Positions 40,825 to 51,300 of a stretch of 64,000 bases of DNA are shown here, one piece after another (position 1 is the stretch's first letter; each line of letters begins with the position of its first letter). The DNA comes from Marinobacter antarcticus. Its GTDB lineage: Bacteria > Pseudomonadota > Gammaproteobacteria > Pseudomonadales > Oleiphilaceae. The translations under genes and the position numbers were made by a program. A model generated the notes under the pieces. That model had not been told where the DNA came from, searched no databases, and was given only the letters and a program-made list of their open reading frames with translations. The stretch covers positions 21,306 to 85,305 of the forward strand of contig NZ_DRGY01000033.1 in assembly GCF_011049865.1 (NCBI RefSeq). The letters are read 5' to 3'.

Positions 40825-41286
40825 TCACTCGAATACCGGAATGATTTGAGCTTTGTCGATGCTATCGAAAGGCAACAGATATTCGTGATCGTCAACGACC
40901 ACAACCACATCATCGCCTTCCACACCCTTGATAAGCCCTTGAAACTTGCGACGGCCTTCAAACGCCATTCGCAAACGGATTTGTACCTGATGCCCCACAA
41001 ACTCCTGATATTGTTCAGGCCGAAAAAGGGGACGATCCATGCCTGGGGAAGAAACCTCCAGTGTGTACTCGGTTTGGATAGGATCTTCGACGTCCATCAC
41101 GCCGCTGATCTGACGGCTGACTTTTTCGCAATCATCGACGCCAATGCCGTTTTCGACATCGTCTATGAAGACTCGAAGAAGCGATTGATAGCCCTGGGAG
41201 CGGTACTCGATGCCCCAGAACTCATATCCCAAACCTTCCACTACAGGCCGAAGAATGTCTTCCAGTTGTTTAAGCTTGCCTGACAA
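40825..41286 (-). CDS. rimP: Ribosome maturation factor RimP
   Basis: 153 residues. Needed for 30S maturation. Landmarks: [40 protein letters not shown] and [15 protein letters not shown]. The start is TTG at 41286: the resulting [12 protein letters not shown] aligns with the first residues of Pseudomonas RimP, no ATG fits, and GGAG lies 10 nt upstream. First gene of the nusA-infB operon. Confidence 0.94.
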   Translation of the reverse strand: MSGKLKQLEDILRPVVEGLGYEFWGIEYRSQGYQSLLRVFIDDVENGIGVDDCEKVSRQISGVMDVEDPIQTEYTLEVSSPGMDRPLFRPEQYQEFVGHQVQIRLRMAFEGRRKFQGLIKGVEGDDVVVVVDDHEYLLPFDSIDKAQIIPVFE

Positions 41287-41325
41287 GTTAGGCGGTCTCC
41301 GTTGTGAAATTTACCGGCATTAAAA

Positions 41326-41357
41326 ACAAAAAAAGGGCTGTTCAATCAGCCCTTTTT
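41326..41357. terminator. Promoter-distal terminator in the rimP leader
   Basis: GGGCTG-N6-CAGCCC (41335-41352), with a run of T on both strands (A7 at left, T5 at right). In rimP direction it is followed by TTTTTTTGTTTTT. It lies 40 nt before the rimP start codon. Confidence 0.88.
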
Positions 41358-41392
41358 ACGCACCAAGGGCCGCTGCGTCAGGCCCCTTAGTC

Positions 41393-41419
41393 AAAAAACC
41401 CCGGTAACCGAGGCTTTTT
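41393..41419. terminator. Promoter-proximal terminator in the rimP leader
   Basis: On the minus strand CCTCGG-TTA-CCGGGG (41413-41399) followed by TTTTTT. Six-bp stem with one G-U pair. Confidence 0.75.
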
Positions 41420-41526
41420 GTTGCGAGAACTCGCAAGAAGCAAACCGGTATACCGCTTCCTGCTGACAGGCACCTTGCCTGCCAAAAACCCGACAATAAA
41501 GAATGTCAGACTCCAATATCGGCCGG

Positions 41527-41555
41527 AGTATAGAGACGCTGAACGGGCTGGTCAA
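41527..41555 (-). promoter_or_regulatory. Promoter of the rimP-nusA-infB operon
   Basis: On the minus strand TTGACC (41555-41550), 17-bp spacer, TATACT (41532-41527); five of six matches at each box. It lies directly after the tRNA-Leu terminator and would start transcription near 41520. Confidence 0.65.
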
Positions 41556-41564
41556 GGACTGACC

Positions 41565-41593
41565 AAAAAAACGGCCTGGAAAATCCAAGCCGC
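41565..41593 (-). terminator. Terminator of the secG-tRNA-Leu unit
   Basis: On the minus strand CGGCTTGGA (41593-41585) pairs with TCCAGGCCG (41580-41572), one G-U pair, followed by seven T. It begins 15 nt after the tRNA 3' CCA. Confidence 0.88.
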
Positions 41594-41607
41594 TTTACTT
41601 CGTAATT

Positions 41608-41691
41608 GGTGCCCAAGGCCGGACTCGAACCGGCACGGCTTTCGCCACTACCCCCTCAAGATAGCGTGTCTACCAGTTCCACCACTTGGGC
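41608..41691 (-). tRNA. tRNA-Leu (anticodon GAG)
   Basis: 84 nt including an encoded CCA. Acceptor GCCCAAG pairs with CTTGGGC; the D arm contains GGTAGACAC; anticodon stem CTATC/GGTAG encloses TTGAGGG, giving anticodon GAG (reads CUC/CUU); a long variable arm TGGCGAAAGCCG is typical of tRNA-Leu; the T arm is GCCGG-TTCGAGT-CCGGC. It begins 7 nt after the secG stop and is therefore cotranscribed. The same secG-tRNA-Leu order is known from Pseudomonas. Confidence 0.97.
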
Positions 41692-41698
41692 AAACTCC

Positions 41699-42079
41699 TC
41701 ACTCGAGTGCAGGAAGATCAGACTTCCCGTCCCCGGTTTCGCTTTTGACGCCTTCGCCATTGTCAGCAGCGTCTGGGGCCGGCACCTGACTGGATTCCTG
41801 AACGACCGGAATACCTGCCTCACCTGCAACCTCTGCACGCTGCTTGGCAAACACCGCCAGCGAGAAACTCGTTACAAAAAATACCAGTGCGAGCAACGTT
41901 GTCATGCGGGTCAGAAAATTGCCACTGCCCTGACTGCCGAATACGGTTTGAGACGCGCCGCCACCACCGAAGGCTGCGCCAGCGTCTGCACCTTTACCCT
42001 GCTGGATCAGCACCAGACCCACCAGCGCCACCGCGATTACCACGTGCACAACGACTACCAGTGTTTCTATCCAATCCAT
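41699..42079 (-). CDS. secG: Protein translocase subunit SecG
   Basis: 126 residues with two membrane helices (WIETLVVVVHVVIAVALVGL and LLALVFFVTSFSLAVF) joined by the conserved GKGADAGAAFGGGGASQTVFG loop. Accessory subunit of the SecYEG channel. The acidic C-terminal tail is longer than in E. coli SecG (110 residues). Lies 24 bp after tpiA. Confidence 0.94.
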   Translation of the reverse strand: MDWIETLVVVVHVVIAVALVGLVLIQQGKGADAGAAFGGGGASQTVFGSQGSGNFLTRMTTLLALVFFVTSFSLAVFAKQRAEVAGEAGIPVVQESSQVPAPDAADNGEGVKSETGDGKSDLPALE

Positions 42080-42103
42080 ATCGACTCTCGCGAACCTTTA
42101 ATT

Positions 42104-42862
42104 TTAGGTGCCTGCCGACAAAGACCGGCAGATACTCATAAATTCTTTTGCGACCAACGATGCGCCGCCAATTAAACCGCCGTCTACATCCGGCTCTGAA
42201 AAAAGATCCGCTGCATTATCGGCCTTTACACTGCCACCGTAAAGCAAAGCAATCTCATCAGCCGGTGCACCCATATCTCTCAAAACATCGCGTATGGCAG
42301 CGTGCATTGCCTGGGCGTCATCAGATGTTGCTGTTTTACCGGTGCCTATCGCCCAAACTGGCTCGTAGGCTAATACGATATTTTGCCAATCACCCTGCTT
42401 GACTGATGACAAGCCTTCGCGCACCTGACCCGCAACGACCACTTCAGCCCGCCCGGATTCTCGCTCTTCAAGCGTTTCACCCACACACACGATCGCTGTT
42501 AAACCGCTACCAACAACAATCGAAACCTTTTCGGCAACCATTTTGTCGGTTTCACCAAAAAGCTGACGGCGCTCGGAATGGCCTACAAGCGCAAAGCAAC
42601 ACCCTGAATCTTTCGCCATCTCCGAGGACACTTCCCCCGTGTAGGCGCCAGACTGCCACCGGGCTACATTTTGAATGCCTACTGAGATGTTGCCCTGAGC
42701 TTCTCTCACCACATCTCCGATATAAATGGCGGGAGGAATGATAACAACCTCTACGCCTTTATCAAGAGATACAGACTCAGACCGCACGTAACCAACCAAC
42801 TTTTCCGAGAGGTCTTTCGACCCGTTCATTTTCCAGTTGCCGGCTACAATCTTGCGTCGCAT
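42104..42862 (-). CDS. tpiA: Triose-phosphate isomerase
   Basis: 252 residues. Interconverts dihydroxyacetone phosphate and glyceraldehyde 3-phosphate in the cytoplasm. ATG 42862 has GGGA 6 nt upstream and gives the canonical start RRKIVAGNWKMNG with the active-site Asn and Lys; VGHSERR holds the catalytic His and AYEPVWAIGTG the catalytic Glu. Upstream in-frame codons back to 43003 lie in the promoter and are excluded. Confidence 0.97.
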   Translation of the reverse strand: MRRKIVAGNWKMNGSKDLSEKLVGYVRSESVSLDKGVEVVIIPPAIYIGDVVREAQGNISVGIQNVARWQSGAYTGEVSSEMAKDSGCCFALVGHSERRQLFGETDKMVAEKVSIVVGSGLTAIVCVGETLEERESGRAEVVVAGQVREGLSSVKQGDWQNIVLAYEPVWAIGTGKTATSDDAQAMHAAIRDVLRDMGAPADEIALLYGGSVKADNAADLFSEPDVDGGLIGGASLVAKEFMSICRSLSAGT

Positions 42863-42890
42863 AACAGTTCCCATATGTAAGGGAGGGCGC

Positions 42891-42919
42891 ACTATACAGC
42901 AGTCCCTCGTAACAGACAA
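42891..42919 (-). promoter_or_regulatory. tpiA-secG-tRNA-Leu promoter
   Basis: On the minus strand TTGTCT (42919-42914), 17-bp spacer, TATAGT (42896-42891), 29 bp before the tpiA ATG. Confidence 0.6.
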
Positions 42920-42938
42920 CCGCCCGAAACCAACAAAA

Positions 42939-44282
42939 TCAGGGCGTTGAGTTTTCCACAATCTTGGCGAGCGCTTCTGCAACGCGACGAATATCGCCCG
43001 CACTCTGGCCTTCTGCCATTACCCGGATGAGAGGCTCTGTTCCTGAGGCCCGCAGCAGGATTCTGCCAGAACTGCCCAACTCCAATTCCGCCTTGCGAAC
43101 CGCCGAAACAATATCGGCGCGACTGAACGGGTCAAACCGTTGGGCAACGCGCACGTTGATCATTGTTTGGGGCAACTTGCTCATACCCTGTCGCAATTCG
43201 GCGAGAGTTTTACCCGATTTCCCGATCGACAGCAGCACCTGAAGCGCAGACACAATGCCGTCGCCCGTGCTGGTGCAATCGCGGATGACCATGTGACCAG
43301 AACCCTCTCCGCCCAGAACCCAGTTGTTAGCCAGCAGGCGCTCCATCACATAACGGTCTCCGACATTCACACGCTCGAATGTAATGCCCATTTCTGTGAG
43401 GGCCAGCTCAACACCCAGATTGGTCATTAGCGTGCCAACCACGCCGCCCTTGAGGCGATCTTCGGCAAATCGCTGGGACGCGATCACATACAACAACTCA
43501 TCACCGTCGACCTCTGAACCGTCGCGATCAATCATAAGTACCCGGTCGCCATCGCCATCAAAGGCAATGCCCAAGTCTGCACCCTTATCAATAACAGCCT
43601 GCTTGAGCCTACCCAAATGCGTAGAACCGACATCCAGATTGATGTTGAGCCCGTCCGGCTCCGCTCCGATAACAGACACTTGCGCGCCCAGCTCACGGAA
43701 CACTTTCGGGGCAACGTGATACGTCGCCCCATGAGCGCAATCCAGAACAATTTTCAGGTTATCCAATGTGAACTGGTTCGGAACCGTACTTTTGCAGAAC
43801 TCGACGTAGCGCCCCGGCGCATCTTCCACCCTCGACGCCTTTCCCAGCTCGCCGGCGCCACAAACCTCTATAGGCTTATCCAACCAGCGCTCAATCTCGG
43901 CCTCCAGGGCGTCGTCGAGCTTGGTGCCGTCGGCGGAGAAAAACTTGATGCCGTTGTCATGGTGCGGATTGTGAGAGGCGCTGATAACGATTCCCGCCGA
44001 AGCGCGAAACGTGCGAGTCAGATAGGCAATGGCCGGTGTTGGCATAGGGCCCAACAGCTTTACATCCACCCCGGCCGCCGACAACCCGGCCTCCAAAGCA
44101 GACTCGAACATGTAACCCGACAACCGGGTATCCTTGCCAATCAGTACGCTGTTACGCTGACCCGCCTTCTTGAAGGCCTGACCCGCAGCCCATCCGAGGT
44201 GCAGCATGAATTCCGGGGTAATCGGGTGTTCACCTACCCTGCCACGTATTCCATCCGTACCAAAATACTTTCTTCCGGCCAT
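42939..44282 (-). CDS. glmM: Phosphoglucosamine mutase
   Basis: 447 residues (E. coli 445). Converts glucosamine-6-phosphate to glucosamine-1-phosphate for peptidoglycan and LPS. The phosphoserine loop is [16 protein letters not shown], the metal-binding loop [12 protein letters not shown], and GGEGSGHMV and [13 protein letters not shown] bind substrate. ATG 44282 overlaps the folP TGA by one base (TGATG). Confidence 0.97.
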   Translation of the reverse strand: MAGRKYFGTDGIRGRVGEHPITPEFMLHLGWAAGQAFKKAGQRNSVLIGKDTRLSGYMFESALEAGLSAAGVDVKLLGPMPTPAIAYLTRTFRASAGIVISASHNPHHDNGIKFFSADGTKLDDALEAEIERWLDKPIEVCGAGELGKASRVEDAPGRYVEFCKSTVPNQFTLDNLKIVLDCAHGATYHVAPKVFRELGAQVSVIGAEPDGLNINLDVGSTHLGRLKQAVIDKGADLGIAFDGDGDRVLMIDRDGSEVDGDELLYVIASQRFAEDRLKGGVVGTLMTNLGVELALTEMGITFERVNVGDRYVMERLLANNWVLGGEGSGHMVIRDCTSTGDGIVSALQVLLSIGKSGKTLAELRQGMSKLPQTMINVRVAQRFDPFSRADIVSAVRKAELELGSSGRILLRASGTEPLIRVMAEGQSAGDIRRVAEALAKIVENSTP

Positions 44283-45112
44283 CAAACTGTCTCCTTTACG
44301 GCCATCACTACCTTGACGGCATCAACGGTTTCCCTGACATCGTGCACGCGAATAATGCTTGCACCCTTCATAGCCGATATTGTCGCGGCCGCAAGGCTCG
44401 CCGGCAACCTTTCATCAACGTCCCTGCCCGTGATCTGGCCAAGCATGGATTTCCTCGACAGCCCCACTAAAAGGGGATGTCCAAGAACCTGCAACTGCTC
44501 GAGCGAAGCAAGAAGCCGCAGATTATGCTCGATATTTTTCCCGAACCCGAACCCGGGGTCCAGAATGATATTCTGCGTGGGGATGCCGGCTTGTTCCGCA
44601 GCACGGATCCTCAGGGTAAGAAATTCACTGACCTCGCGCAGTATATTCTGATACTCGGGCCGGTTCTGCATGGTCTCAGGCTCACCCTGGATGTGCATGA
44701 TACACACCGGCACACCTGCACTTGCTGCCGCGACCAATGCGCCGTCTCTTTGCAGCGCGCGCACGTCGTTGATCAGCCCTGCGCCCAACCCCACCGCCTG
44801 AGCCATCACCTCGGGCGTGCTGGTATCTACCGATACGATCACATCCAATTCCCGGGCAATAGCCTCTACTGCAGGGCAGACCCGATCCAGCTCTTGCTGA
44901 ACTGAAACGCTGGCGGCGCCCGGGCGAGTAGACTCCCCACCCACATCAATAAACGCAGCGCCGTGTTTGACCATTTCGCGGGCGCGGAAAAGCGCTGCAT
45001 CCAGCCGGTTGTATTGGCCACCGTCGGAAAACGAATCCGGCGTAACGTTAAGAACGCCCATTACATGGCAGTGAGACATATCCAGCATTCGCCGGCCAAA
45101 CGTCATTTCCAT
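44282..45112 (-). CDS. folP: Dihydropteroate synthase
   Basis: 276 residues (E. coli 282). Condenses p-aminobenzoate with the pterin diphosphate; the sulfonamide target. Motifs: [32 protein letters not shown] and [17 protein letters not shown] 45112 has AAAGG 6 nt upstream; an in-frame ATG at 45136 lacks this. Lies downstream of ftsH beyond a terminator. Confidence 0.95.
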   Translation of the reverse strand: MEMTFGRRMLDMSHCHVMGVLNVTPDSFSDGGQYNRLDAALFRAREMVKHGAAFIDVGGESTRPGAASVSVQQELDRVCPAVEAIARELDVIVSVDTSTPEVMAQAVGLGAGLINDVRALQRDGALVAAASAGVPVCIMHIQGEPETMQNRPEYQNILREVSEFLTLRIRAAEQAGIPTQNIILDPGFGFGKNIEHNLRLLASLEQLQVLGHPLLVGLSRKSMLGQITGRDVDERLPASLAAATISAMKGASIIRVHDVRETVDAVKVVMAVKETV

Positions 45113-45162
45113 AACAAACCTTTCCCGCGCACGCACACCAAAAGCTGAAAAACCACGCCGAA

Positions 45163-45195
45163 TAAAAGCAAACGCCGCCCATAATCAGGGCGGCG
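45163..45195 (-). terminator. Terminator after ftsH
   Basis: On the minus strand CGCCGCCC-TGATTAT-GGGCGGCG (45195-45173), perfect 8-bp arms, followed by TTTGCTTTT. Confidence 0.85.
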
Positions 45196-45238
45196 CGATG
45201 CAACATAAAACGACTCAGATCAGTTGAATCCGGGAGCG

Positions 45239-47182
45239 TTAACGCTCTCCCGCCGGCCGACCAACATCTGGCCTTTGGCCATCATCAGAAGGCTTTGCTG
45301 CGGGAGCCTGCTCCGGATCCTCGGCCTTGACACCACCGGCGGAACCTCTGTCGTCCCAGCCTTTCGGCGGACGCGGTGTGCGGCCTTCCATGATGTCGTC
45401 AATCTGATGACGATCAATGGTTTCATACTTCATCAACGCCCCGGCCATGTTGTCCAGCTTATCCCGGTTGTCCACCAGAATCTGCGTGGCTTTCTCATAA
45501 CAGGTATCGATGATGTTGCGAACTTCTTCATCAATACGCTGTGCCGTTTCGGGCGAGTAAACCGTTTGAGCCTGACCGGCTGAGCGTCCGAGGAACGGTT
45601 CTTCACTGTCAGTATCGTACTGCAATGGCCCGAGTTTCTCAGACAGCCCCCAGCGAGTAACCATGTTACGGGCAATGCTGGTAGCGCGCTCGATGTCATT
45701 CGATGCACCGGTAGTGACACCGTCAAAACCCAGCGTCAGCTCTTCGGCAATACGGCCACCAAATAGGCTGCAAATAGAACTGATCAAAAAGCGCTTGCTG
45801 TGGCTGTATCGATCTTCCTCAGGGAGGAACATCGTCACGCCGAGAGCACGGCCACGTGGAATAATGCTGACTTTGTAAACCGGGTCATGTTCGGGGGTCA
45901 ATCGACCAACAATAGCGTGACCTGACTCGTGATAAGCCGTATTGAGCTTTTCTTTTTCGCTCATAACCATGGACTTACGCTCAGAGCCCATCATGATCTT
46001 GTCTTTCGCAAGCTCAAACTCTTCCATGGAGACAAGGCGCATATTTCGACGAGCCGCAAACAGCGCTGCTTCGTTAACCAGGTTTGCAAGATCCGCACCG
46101 GAGAAGCCTGGCGTGCCACGCGCAATAAATGCGGGCTCGACATTTTCATCCAGGGGGACTTTCTTCATGTGAACTTTGAGAATCTGTTCACGACCGATGA
46201 TGTCGGGCAACCCAACCACGACCTGACGGTCAAAACGGCCAGGGCGCAAAAGTGCCGGATCAAGTACGTCCGGGCGGTTGGTCGCAGCAATAACGATAAC
46301 GCCCTCGTTACCTTCAAAGCCGTCCATTTCAACCAGTAGCGCGTTCAATGTCTGCTCACGCTCATCGTGACCACCACCCATGCCGGCACCACGATGGCGA
46401 CCGACCGCATCGATCTCGTCGATGAAGATAATGCAGGGGCTCTGCTTCTTGGCTTGCTCGAACATGTCCCGCACACGGGATGCACCAACGCCTACGAACA
46501 TCTCAACAAAGTCGGAACCGGAAATCGAGAAGAACGGAACCTTTGCCTCACCAGCGATAGCCTTGGCAAGCAGTGTTTTACCGGTACCCGGCTGCCCCAC
46601 CATCAAAACGCCCTTGGGAATACTGCCGCCCAGACGCTGGAATTTGCTGGGATCCCGGAGGAAGTCGACCAACTCCTTCACATCTTCTTTGGCCTCATCA
46701 ACACCGGCCACATCGGCAAAGGTGGTCTTGATCTGATCCTCACTCATCAGCTTTGCTTTGCTCTTGCCAAACGACATGGGGCCTTTGCCACCGCCGCCGC
46801 CCTGCATCTGGCGCATGAAGAACACAAACAACGCGATTATGATCAGGATCGGGAACGCCGCGACCAACAACTGAGTCCACAAGCTCTGACGCTCCGGCTC
46901 TTTACCAATCACTTCTACCTTGTTCGCCAGCAGATCGTCCATCAGCTTATTGTCTGACACCTGCGGGCGAATTGTCTCGAACTGGGAACCGTCGCCGCGG
47001 GTGCCCTGAATTTCGAGACCATCAATGGTGACTTTGTTGACCTGACCCTGCTGGACCATTTCAACGAATTGGGAATAATTGACTTGCTGACCGCTGGTGG
47101 TGGGAGAGAAATTCTGAAACACCATCAACAGTACTGCGGCTATTATTAGCCAAAGAACCAGATTTTTTGCCATATCGTTCAA
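45239..47182 (-). CDS. ftsH: ATP-dependent zinc metalloprotease FtsH
   Basis: 647 residues. Membrane-anchored AAA+ protease for short-lived and membrane proteins. Two transmembrane helices flank a periplasmic domain. Walker A reads GQPGTGKT (E. coli GPPGTGKT), Walker B FIDEID, second-region-of-homology [20 protein letters not shown] and zinc site HESGHA. The start is a choice: TTG 47182 has AGGTGA 7 nt upstream and gives MNDMAKNL; ATG 47173 gives the shorter MAKNLVLWL like E. coli but has no good ribosome site. rlmE, usually just upstream, is missing. Confidence 0.95.
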   Translation of the reverse strand: MNDMAKNLVLWLIIAAVLLMVFQNFSPTTSGQQVNYSQFVEMVQQGQVNKVTIDGLEIQGTRGDGSQFETIRPQVSDNKLMDDLLANKVEVIGKEPERQSLWTQLLVAAFPILIIIALFVFFMRQMQGGGGGKGPMSFGKSKAKLMSEDQIKTTFADVAGVDEAKEDVKELVDFLRDPSKFQRLGGSIPKGVLMVGQPGTGKTLLAKAIAGEAKVPFFSISGSDFVEMFVGVGASRVRDMFEQAKKQSPCIIFIDEIDAVGRHRGAGMGGGHDEREQTLNALLVEMDGFEGNEGVIVIAATNRPDVLDPALLRPGRFDRQVVVGLPDIIGREQILKVHMKKVPLDENVEPAFIARGTPGFSGADLANLVNEAALFAARRNMRLVSMEEFELAKDKIMMGSERKSMVMSEKEKLNTAYHESGHAIVGRLTPEHDPVYKVSIIPRGRALGVTMFLPEEDRYSHSKRFLISSICSLFGGRIAEELTLGFDGVTTGASNDIERATSIARNMVTRWGLSEKLGPLQYDTDSEEPFLGRSAGQAQTVYSPETAQRIDEEVRNIIDTCYEKATQILVDNRDKLDNMAGALMKYETIDRHQIDDIMEGRTPRPPKGWDDRGSAGGVKAEDPEQAPAAKPSDDGQRPDVGRPAGER

Positions 47183-47501
47183 GGATCATCACCTGTGAAT
47201 TGAAAAGCAGGCCTGAAGCACCGCCCTTTACTGACACCTTACACCAATTGTACGTCTATCCACCAGAAACGGCCTATTCGTACCAGCCGCAGAAAAACGT
47301 AGCTGCGGATCAATCTGCAGACGCTCTTGAACGCCAGACAAATCCTCTTGTTACTTGTATGTGGGCCCCATCTCGAAAATTACAACTCCCGCAGGGTGAT
47401 CGGTTACACGAGGTTGTCTGTTACAATCCGCAAATTATACGTCGTCGCCAGCGAATATGCCGCTGACCTTTTGTTAATCGCACCGATAAAGAGATTACAT
47501 C
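47183..47501. other. 319-bp divergent region, ftsH / yhbY, without rlmE
   Basis: Related genomes usually have rlmE (ftsJ, 23S rRNA 2'-O-methyltransferase) here, cotranscribed with ftsH. No RlmE-like frame is present on either strand. A CCGCAG-N10-CTGCGG inverted repeat (47287-47308) and a possible yhbY promoter (TTGTCT...TATACG near 47413-47440) are the only signals. Confidence 0.6.
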
Positions 47502-47813
47502 ATGAGCCTTTCACCGGAGCAACGCCGGGAGTACCGGGCTATCGCCCACAACCTGAAACCCGTCATTATTGTGGGTGACAAGGGCCTGACGGAGAGCCTT
47601 CAGGAAGAACTGGAGCGCGCCCTGAACGACCACGAGCTTATCAAGGTCAAGGTGGCTAACCAGGACCGTGAAGCGCGCCAGGAAGCGATCACCGCCCTCT
47701 GCGAATCCAGTGGCGCAGAAATTGTGCAAACCATCGGAAAAATTGCGGTGATTATGCGCCGGTCAAAGAAGCCCAACCCAAAGCTGTCCAACCTTCTGCG
47801 CCACAAACACTGA
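47502..47813 (+). CDS. yhbY: YhbY-family CRM-domain RNA-binding protein
   Basis: 103 residues, a single CRM domain with the GxxG loop in IIVGDKGLTESLQEELERAL and the basic QTIGKIAVIMRRSKKPNPKL. YhbY associates with pre-50S particles. Starts with MSLSPEQRREYRAIAHNLKP, characteristic of the family. Divergent from ftsH and convergent with greA. Confidence 0.93.
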   Translation: MSLSPEQRREYRAIAHNLKPVIIVGDKGLTESLQEELERALNDHELIKVKVANQDREARQEAITALCESSGAEIVQTIGKIAVIMRRSKKPNPKLSNLLRHKH

Positions 47814-47827
47814 CGCCCCCTGAACAT

Positions 47828-47863
47828 AAAAAAACCGGCTGCGCTAAACACAGCCGGTTTTTT
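47828..47863. terminator. Bidirectional terminator between yhbY and greA
   Basis: CCGGCTG (47835-47841) and CAGCCGG (47851-47857), flanked by A7 at left and T6 at right. Confidence 0.93.
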
Positions 47864-47884
47864 GTTTGCAGCGCTAAAACAGAG

Positions 47885-48364
47885 TCAGATGTACTCCACC
47901 TTTTCGATCTCGTACTCCACGGTGCCCGATGGCACGCGAATAGCGACCACATCGTCTTCACTCTTGCCGACCAGCGCGCGGGCAATCGGTGATGAAATGG
48001 ACAGCTTGCCTTGCTTGATGTCTGCCTCGTCTTCACCAACGATCTTGTAGACCACCTGCTCATCCGTATCCATGTTCATCAGGTGAACGGTGGTTCCGAA
48101 GATAACCCGGCCCGTGTTTTCCATCGCAGTAACGTCGATCACTTGAGCGTCGGAAAGTTTGCCTTCAATTTCCTGAATCCGCCCCTCAATGAAGCTCTGT
48201 TGCTCACGGGCCGCGTGGTATTCGGCATTTTCTTTCAGGTCACCATGCTCGCGTGCATCCGAAATCGCGGCAATAACCCGGGGCCGGTCCTCGGATTTCA
48301 GCGTCCGAAGCTCCTCACGAAGACGGGACTCGCCCAACTTTGTCATAGGTACTCTTTCACTCAT
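47885..48364 (-). CDS. greA: Transcription elongation factor GreA
   Basis: 159 residues (E. coli 158). Rescues backtracked RNA polymerase by stimulating transcript cleavage. The coiled-coil tip [20 protein letters not shown] carries the conserved acidic Asp/Glu pair. ATG 48364 has AGGGAAG 7 nt upstream; ATG 48370 is too close to that site. It overlaps the carB stop by 8 bp, so greA is translationally coupled to carB. Confidence 0.96.
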   Translation of the reverse strand: MSERVPMTKLGESRLREELRTLKSEDRPRVIAAISDAREHGDLKENAEYHAAREQQSFIEGRIQEIEGKLSDAQVIDVTAMENTGRVIFGTTVHLMNMDTDEQVVYKIVGEDEADIKQGKLSISSPIARALVGKSEDDVVAIRVPSGTVEYEIEKVEYI

Positions 48365-51300
48365 GATCATACTTCCCTGCGTGAAGGTCTTGCAGGCGGC
48401 GTACTGTGCGCTCCGGGCCGAACTTGATGGCCCGACAGAAAGCTTCGCCGCCGGCCAGCGTTGTTGTATAAGCTACTTTGGTCTGCAAAGCCGATTGGCG
48501 AATCTGTGCCGAATCTGACACCGCTTTGCGACCCTCTGTTGTGTTAATAATCAGTTGAACCTGTCCATTCTTGATAGCGTCCACTATGTGGGGACGCCCC
48601 TCGCCCACCTTGTTAACTCGCTCCACCTCAATACCCGCTTCGCGAAGGGCCTTCGCGGTGCCGGTGGTGGCTACAAGCTTGAAGCCTGTGTCTACCAGAT
48701 CCCGGGCGACCTGAATGGCGCCGGCTTTATCCACATCGCGAACCGACATGAACGCCCTCCCTGTGGAGGGCAACCGCTCTCCAATGGCCAGTGAAGCCTT
48801 GGCAAAAGCCTCATCAAAGCTGTCGCCAAGCCCCATAACCTCGCCTGTGGACTTCATCTCCGGACCCAGAATCGGATCAACCGACGGGAATTTATTGAAC
48901 GGGAATACCGACTCTTTCACAGCGTAGTAGCTGGGTATCACTTCTTTTGTAAAACCCTGATCCGCAAGAGAAGTCCCGGCCATGACCCGTGCAGCCACCT
49001 TGGCCAACGACACGCCGATCGCTTTGGATACGAAGGGCACTGTCCGCGAAGCGCGCGGGTTAACTTCAATCACGTAAATCTCGTCATCCTGCCAGGCCAA
49101 CTGAACATTCATCAGTCCCACAACCCCCAGCTCGATGGCCATTTTCCTGACGGCCTCACGCATAGCGTCCTGGACGTCGGGCGGCAGCGTGTAGGGCGGC
49201 AAGGAACAAGCCGAATCACCGGAGTGAATGCCGGCCTGCTCAATATGCTGCATGATGCCACCAATGACCACGTCCTTGCCGTCGCAAATGGCATCAATAT
49301 CCACCTCGATGGCGGCATTTAAGAAATGATCCAGCAACACTGGACTGTCGTTTGAGACCAGTACAGCGCTGCGCATGTAACGCGTCAGCTCTTCCTCTGC
49401 GTACACGATTTCCATGGCTCGACCGCCCAGCACATAAGACGGGCGCACCACCAACGGATAACCGATTTCACGGGCCGCCAGAATACCTTCCTCATGGCTG
49501 CGCACCGTCGCGTTTTCCGGCTGTTTGAGCCCCAGGCGATTAATCATCTGCTGAAACCGCTCACGATCCTCCGCACGGTCAATCGCATCCGGGCTGGTGC
49601 CGATAATGGGCACGCCTGCCGCCTCCAGGCCACGGGCCAGTTTCAGAGGGGTCTGGCCACCGTATTGAACGATAACGCCCTTGGGCTTTTCAACGTTGAT
49701 GATTTCCAACACGTCCTCAAGCGTAACCGGCTCAAAATACAATCGGTCTGAGGTGTCGTAATCTGTTGATACTGTCTCAGGGTTGCAGTTGATCATGATG
49801 GTTTCATAACCGTCCTCGCGCATGGCGAGCGCGGCATGCACGCAGCAGTAATCAAATTCGATACCCTGGCCGATCCTGTTAGGACCACCCCCGATAACCA
49901 CGATTTTCTCGCGGTCGGTGGCATTCGCCTCACACTCCTCTTCATAGGTGGAGTACATGTAAGCGGTGTCAGAGGCAAACTCTGCGGCGCAGGTATCGAC
50001 CCGTTTGTAAACCGGACGAATGTTCAGCTCATGCCGCAGTTTGCGCAGGCTCACTTCGGTTATGCCCAACAGTTTGGCTAACCGGGCATCGGAGAAACCT
50101 TTGCGCTTGAGGCGGAAAAGGGTGGCATGATCCATATCCGCCTTACCGGCGAATTTCAAAGCCTGTTCCTCTCGGATCAGATCTTCGATCTGCACCAGAT
50201 ACCAGGGATCCACCTTGGTGTATTCGAAAACGTCATCAACGCTCAGGCCAGCCCGGAAGGCGTCACCTATGTACCAGATACGCTCGGCACCGGGAACACT
50301 GAGCTCGCGGGTGAGGGTTTCACGGGAACTTTCCGAGGTGAACTCTTCAAGCTGCTCGTCAAAACCGTCCGAACCCACTTCCAGACCCCGAAGGGCTTTT
50401 TGCAGAGATTCCTGGAACGTGCGGCCAATGGCCATGACTTCACCCACCGATTTCATCTGGGTGGTCAGGCGAGCGTCGGCTTGCGGAAATTTTTCAAAGG
50501 TAAACCGGGGAATCTTGGTAACCACATAGTCGATACTGGGCTCGAACGACACAGGCGTCACACCGCCGGTTATCTCATTACGCAGTTCGTCCAGCGTGTA
50601 GCCAACCGCCAGCTTGGCCGCCACTTTGGCAATCGGGAAACCGGTTGCCTTGGAGGCCAATGCCGATGAGCGCGAAACCCTTGGGTTCATCTCAATGACA
50701 ACCATGCGGCCGTTGTCCGGATTGATACCAAACTGTACGTTGGAGCCGCCGGTTTCCACCCCAATCTCGCGCAGCACTGCCAGAGAGGCGTTGCGCATGA
50801 TCTGGTATTCTTTATCGGTAAGCGTCTGAGCTGGCGCAACCGTGATGGAATCACCGGTGTGCACGCCCATGGCGTCGAAATTCTCGATCGCGCAAACAAT
50901 AATGCAGTTATCTGCCTTATCGCGGACCACTTCCATCTCATACTCTTTCCAGCCGATCAGCGACTCGTCGATGAGCAATTCGCTGGTAGGAGAAAGATCC
51001 AGGCCTCGGGTACAGATTTCTTCAAACTCGTCCCGGTTATAAGCAATACCACCGCCAGATCCACCCATGGTAAACGACGGCCGAATGATGCATGGAAAGC
51101 CGATGTCTTCAGCGACTGTCCAGGCTTCTGCCATGGTGTGGGCAATAGAGGCACGAGGACACTCGAGGCCGATGGCCTTCATGGCCTTGTCAAAACGGCT
51201 TCGATCTTCGGCTTTATCAATAGTGTCGGCGTTGGCGCCGATCATTTCCACGCCGTGCTCAGCCAGAACCCCGTGCTTTTCGAGGTCCAGCGCGCAATTC

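Larger units (their letters stand above)
41287..41520 (-). ncRNA. Structured leader (or small RNA) between tRNA-Leu and rimP
   Basis: From the rimP promoter to the rimP start, about 234 nt contain consecutive inverted repeats: 41483-41465 (GGCAGGCA-AGG-TGCCTGTC), 41463-41433 (9-bp arms, 13-nt loop), 41436-41421 (TTGCGAG-TT-CTCGCAA), a terminator at 41413-41393, an imperfect hairpin near 41388-41365 and a second terminator at 41357-41326. Two of the arms overlap (41436-41433), so alternative folds are possible, as in attenuators. No reading frame or tRNA is seen. Whether it is an attenuating leader or a free small RNA is unresolved. Confidence 0.55.

Noticed and set aside
41420..41526. Possible degenerate tRNA-fMet (metY) upstream of rimP
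   Set aside because: No T-arm GGTTCGAATCC, no CAT anticodon stem-loop and no encoded CCA; the stems do not form a cloverleaf.
47287..47308. Inverted repeat CCGCAG-N10-CTGCGG in the ftsH/yhbY gap
   Set aside because: Only 6-bp arms, no T tract and no conserved position relative to either promoter; noted within the region entry but not called as a separate regulatory site.
47167..47466. 99-codon frame in the ftsH/yhbY gap, considered as an rlmE remnant
   Set aside because: No SAM-binding or K-D-K-E RlmE motifs on either strand; overlaps the ftsH start.
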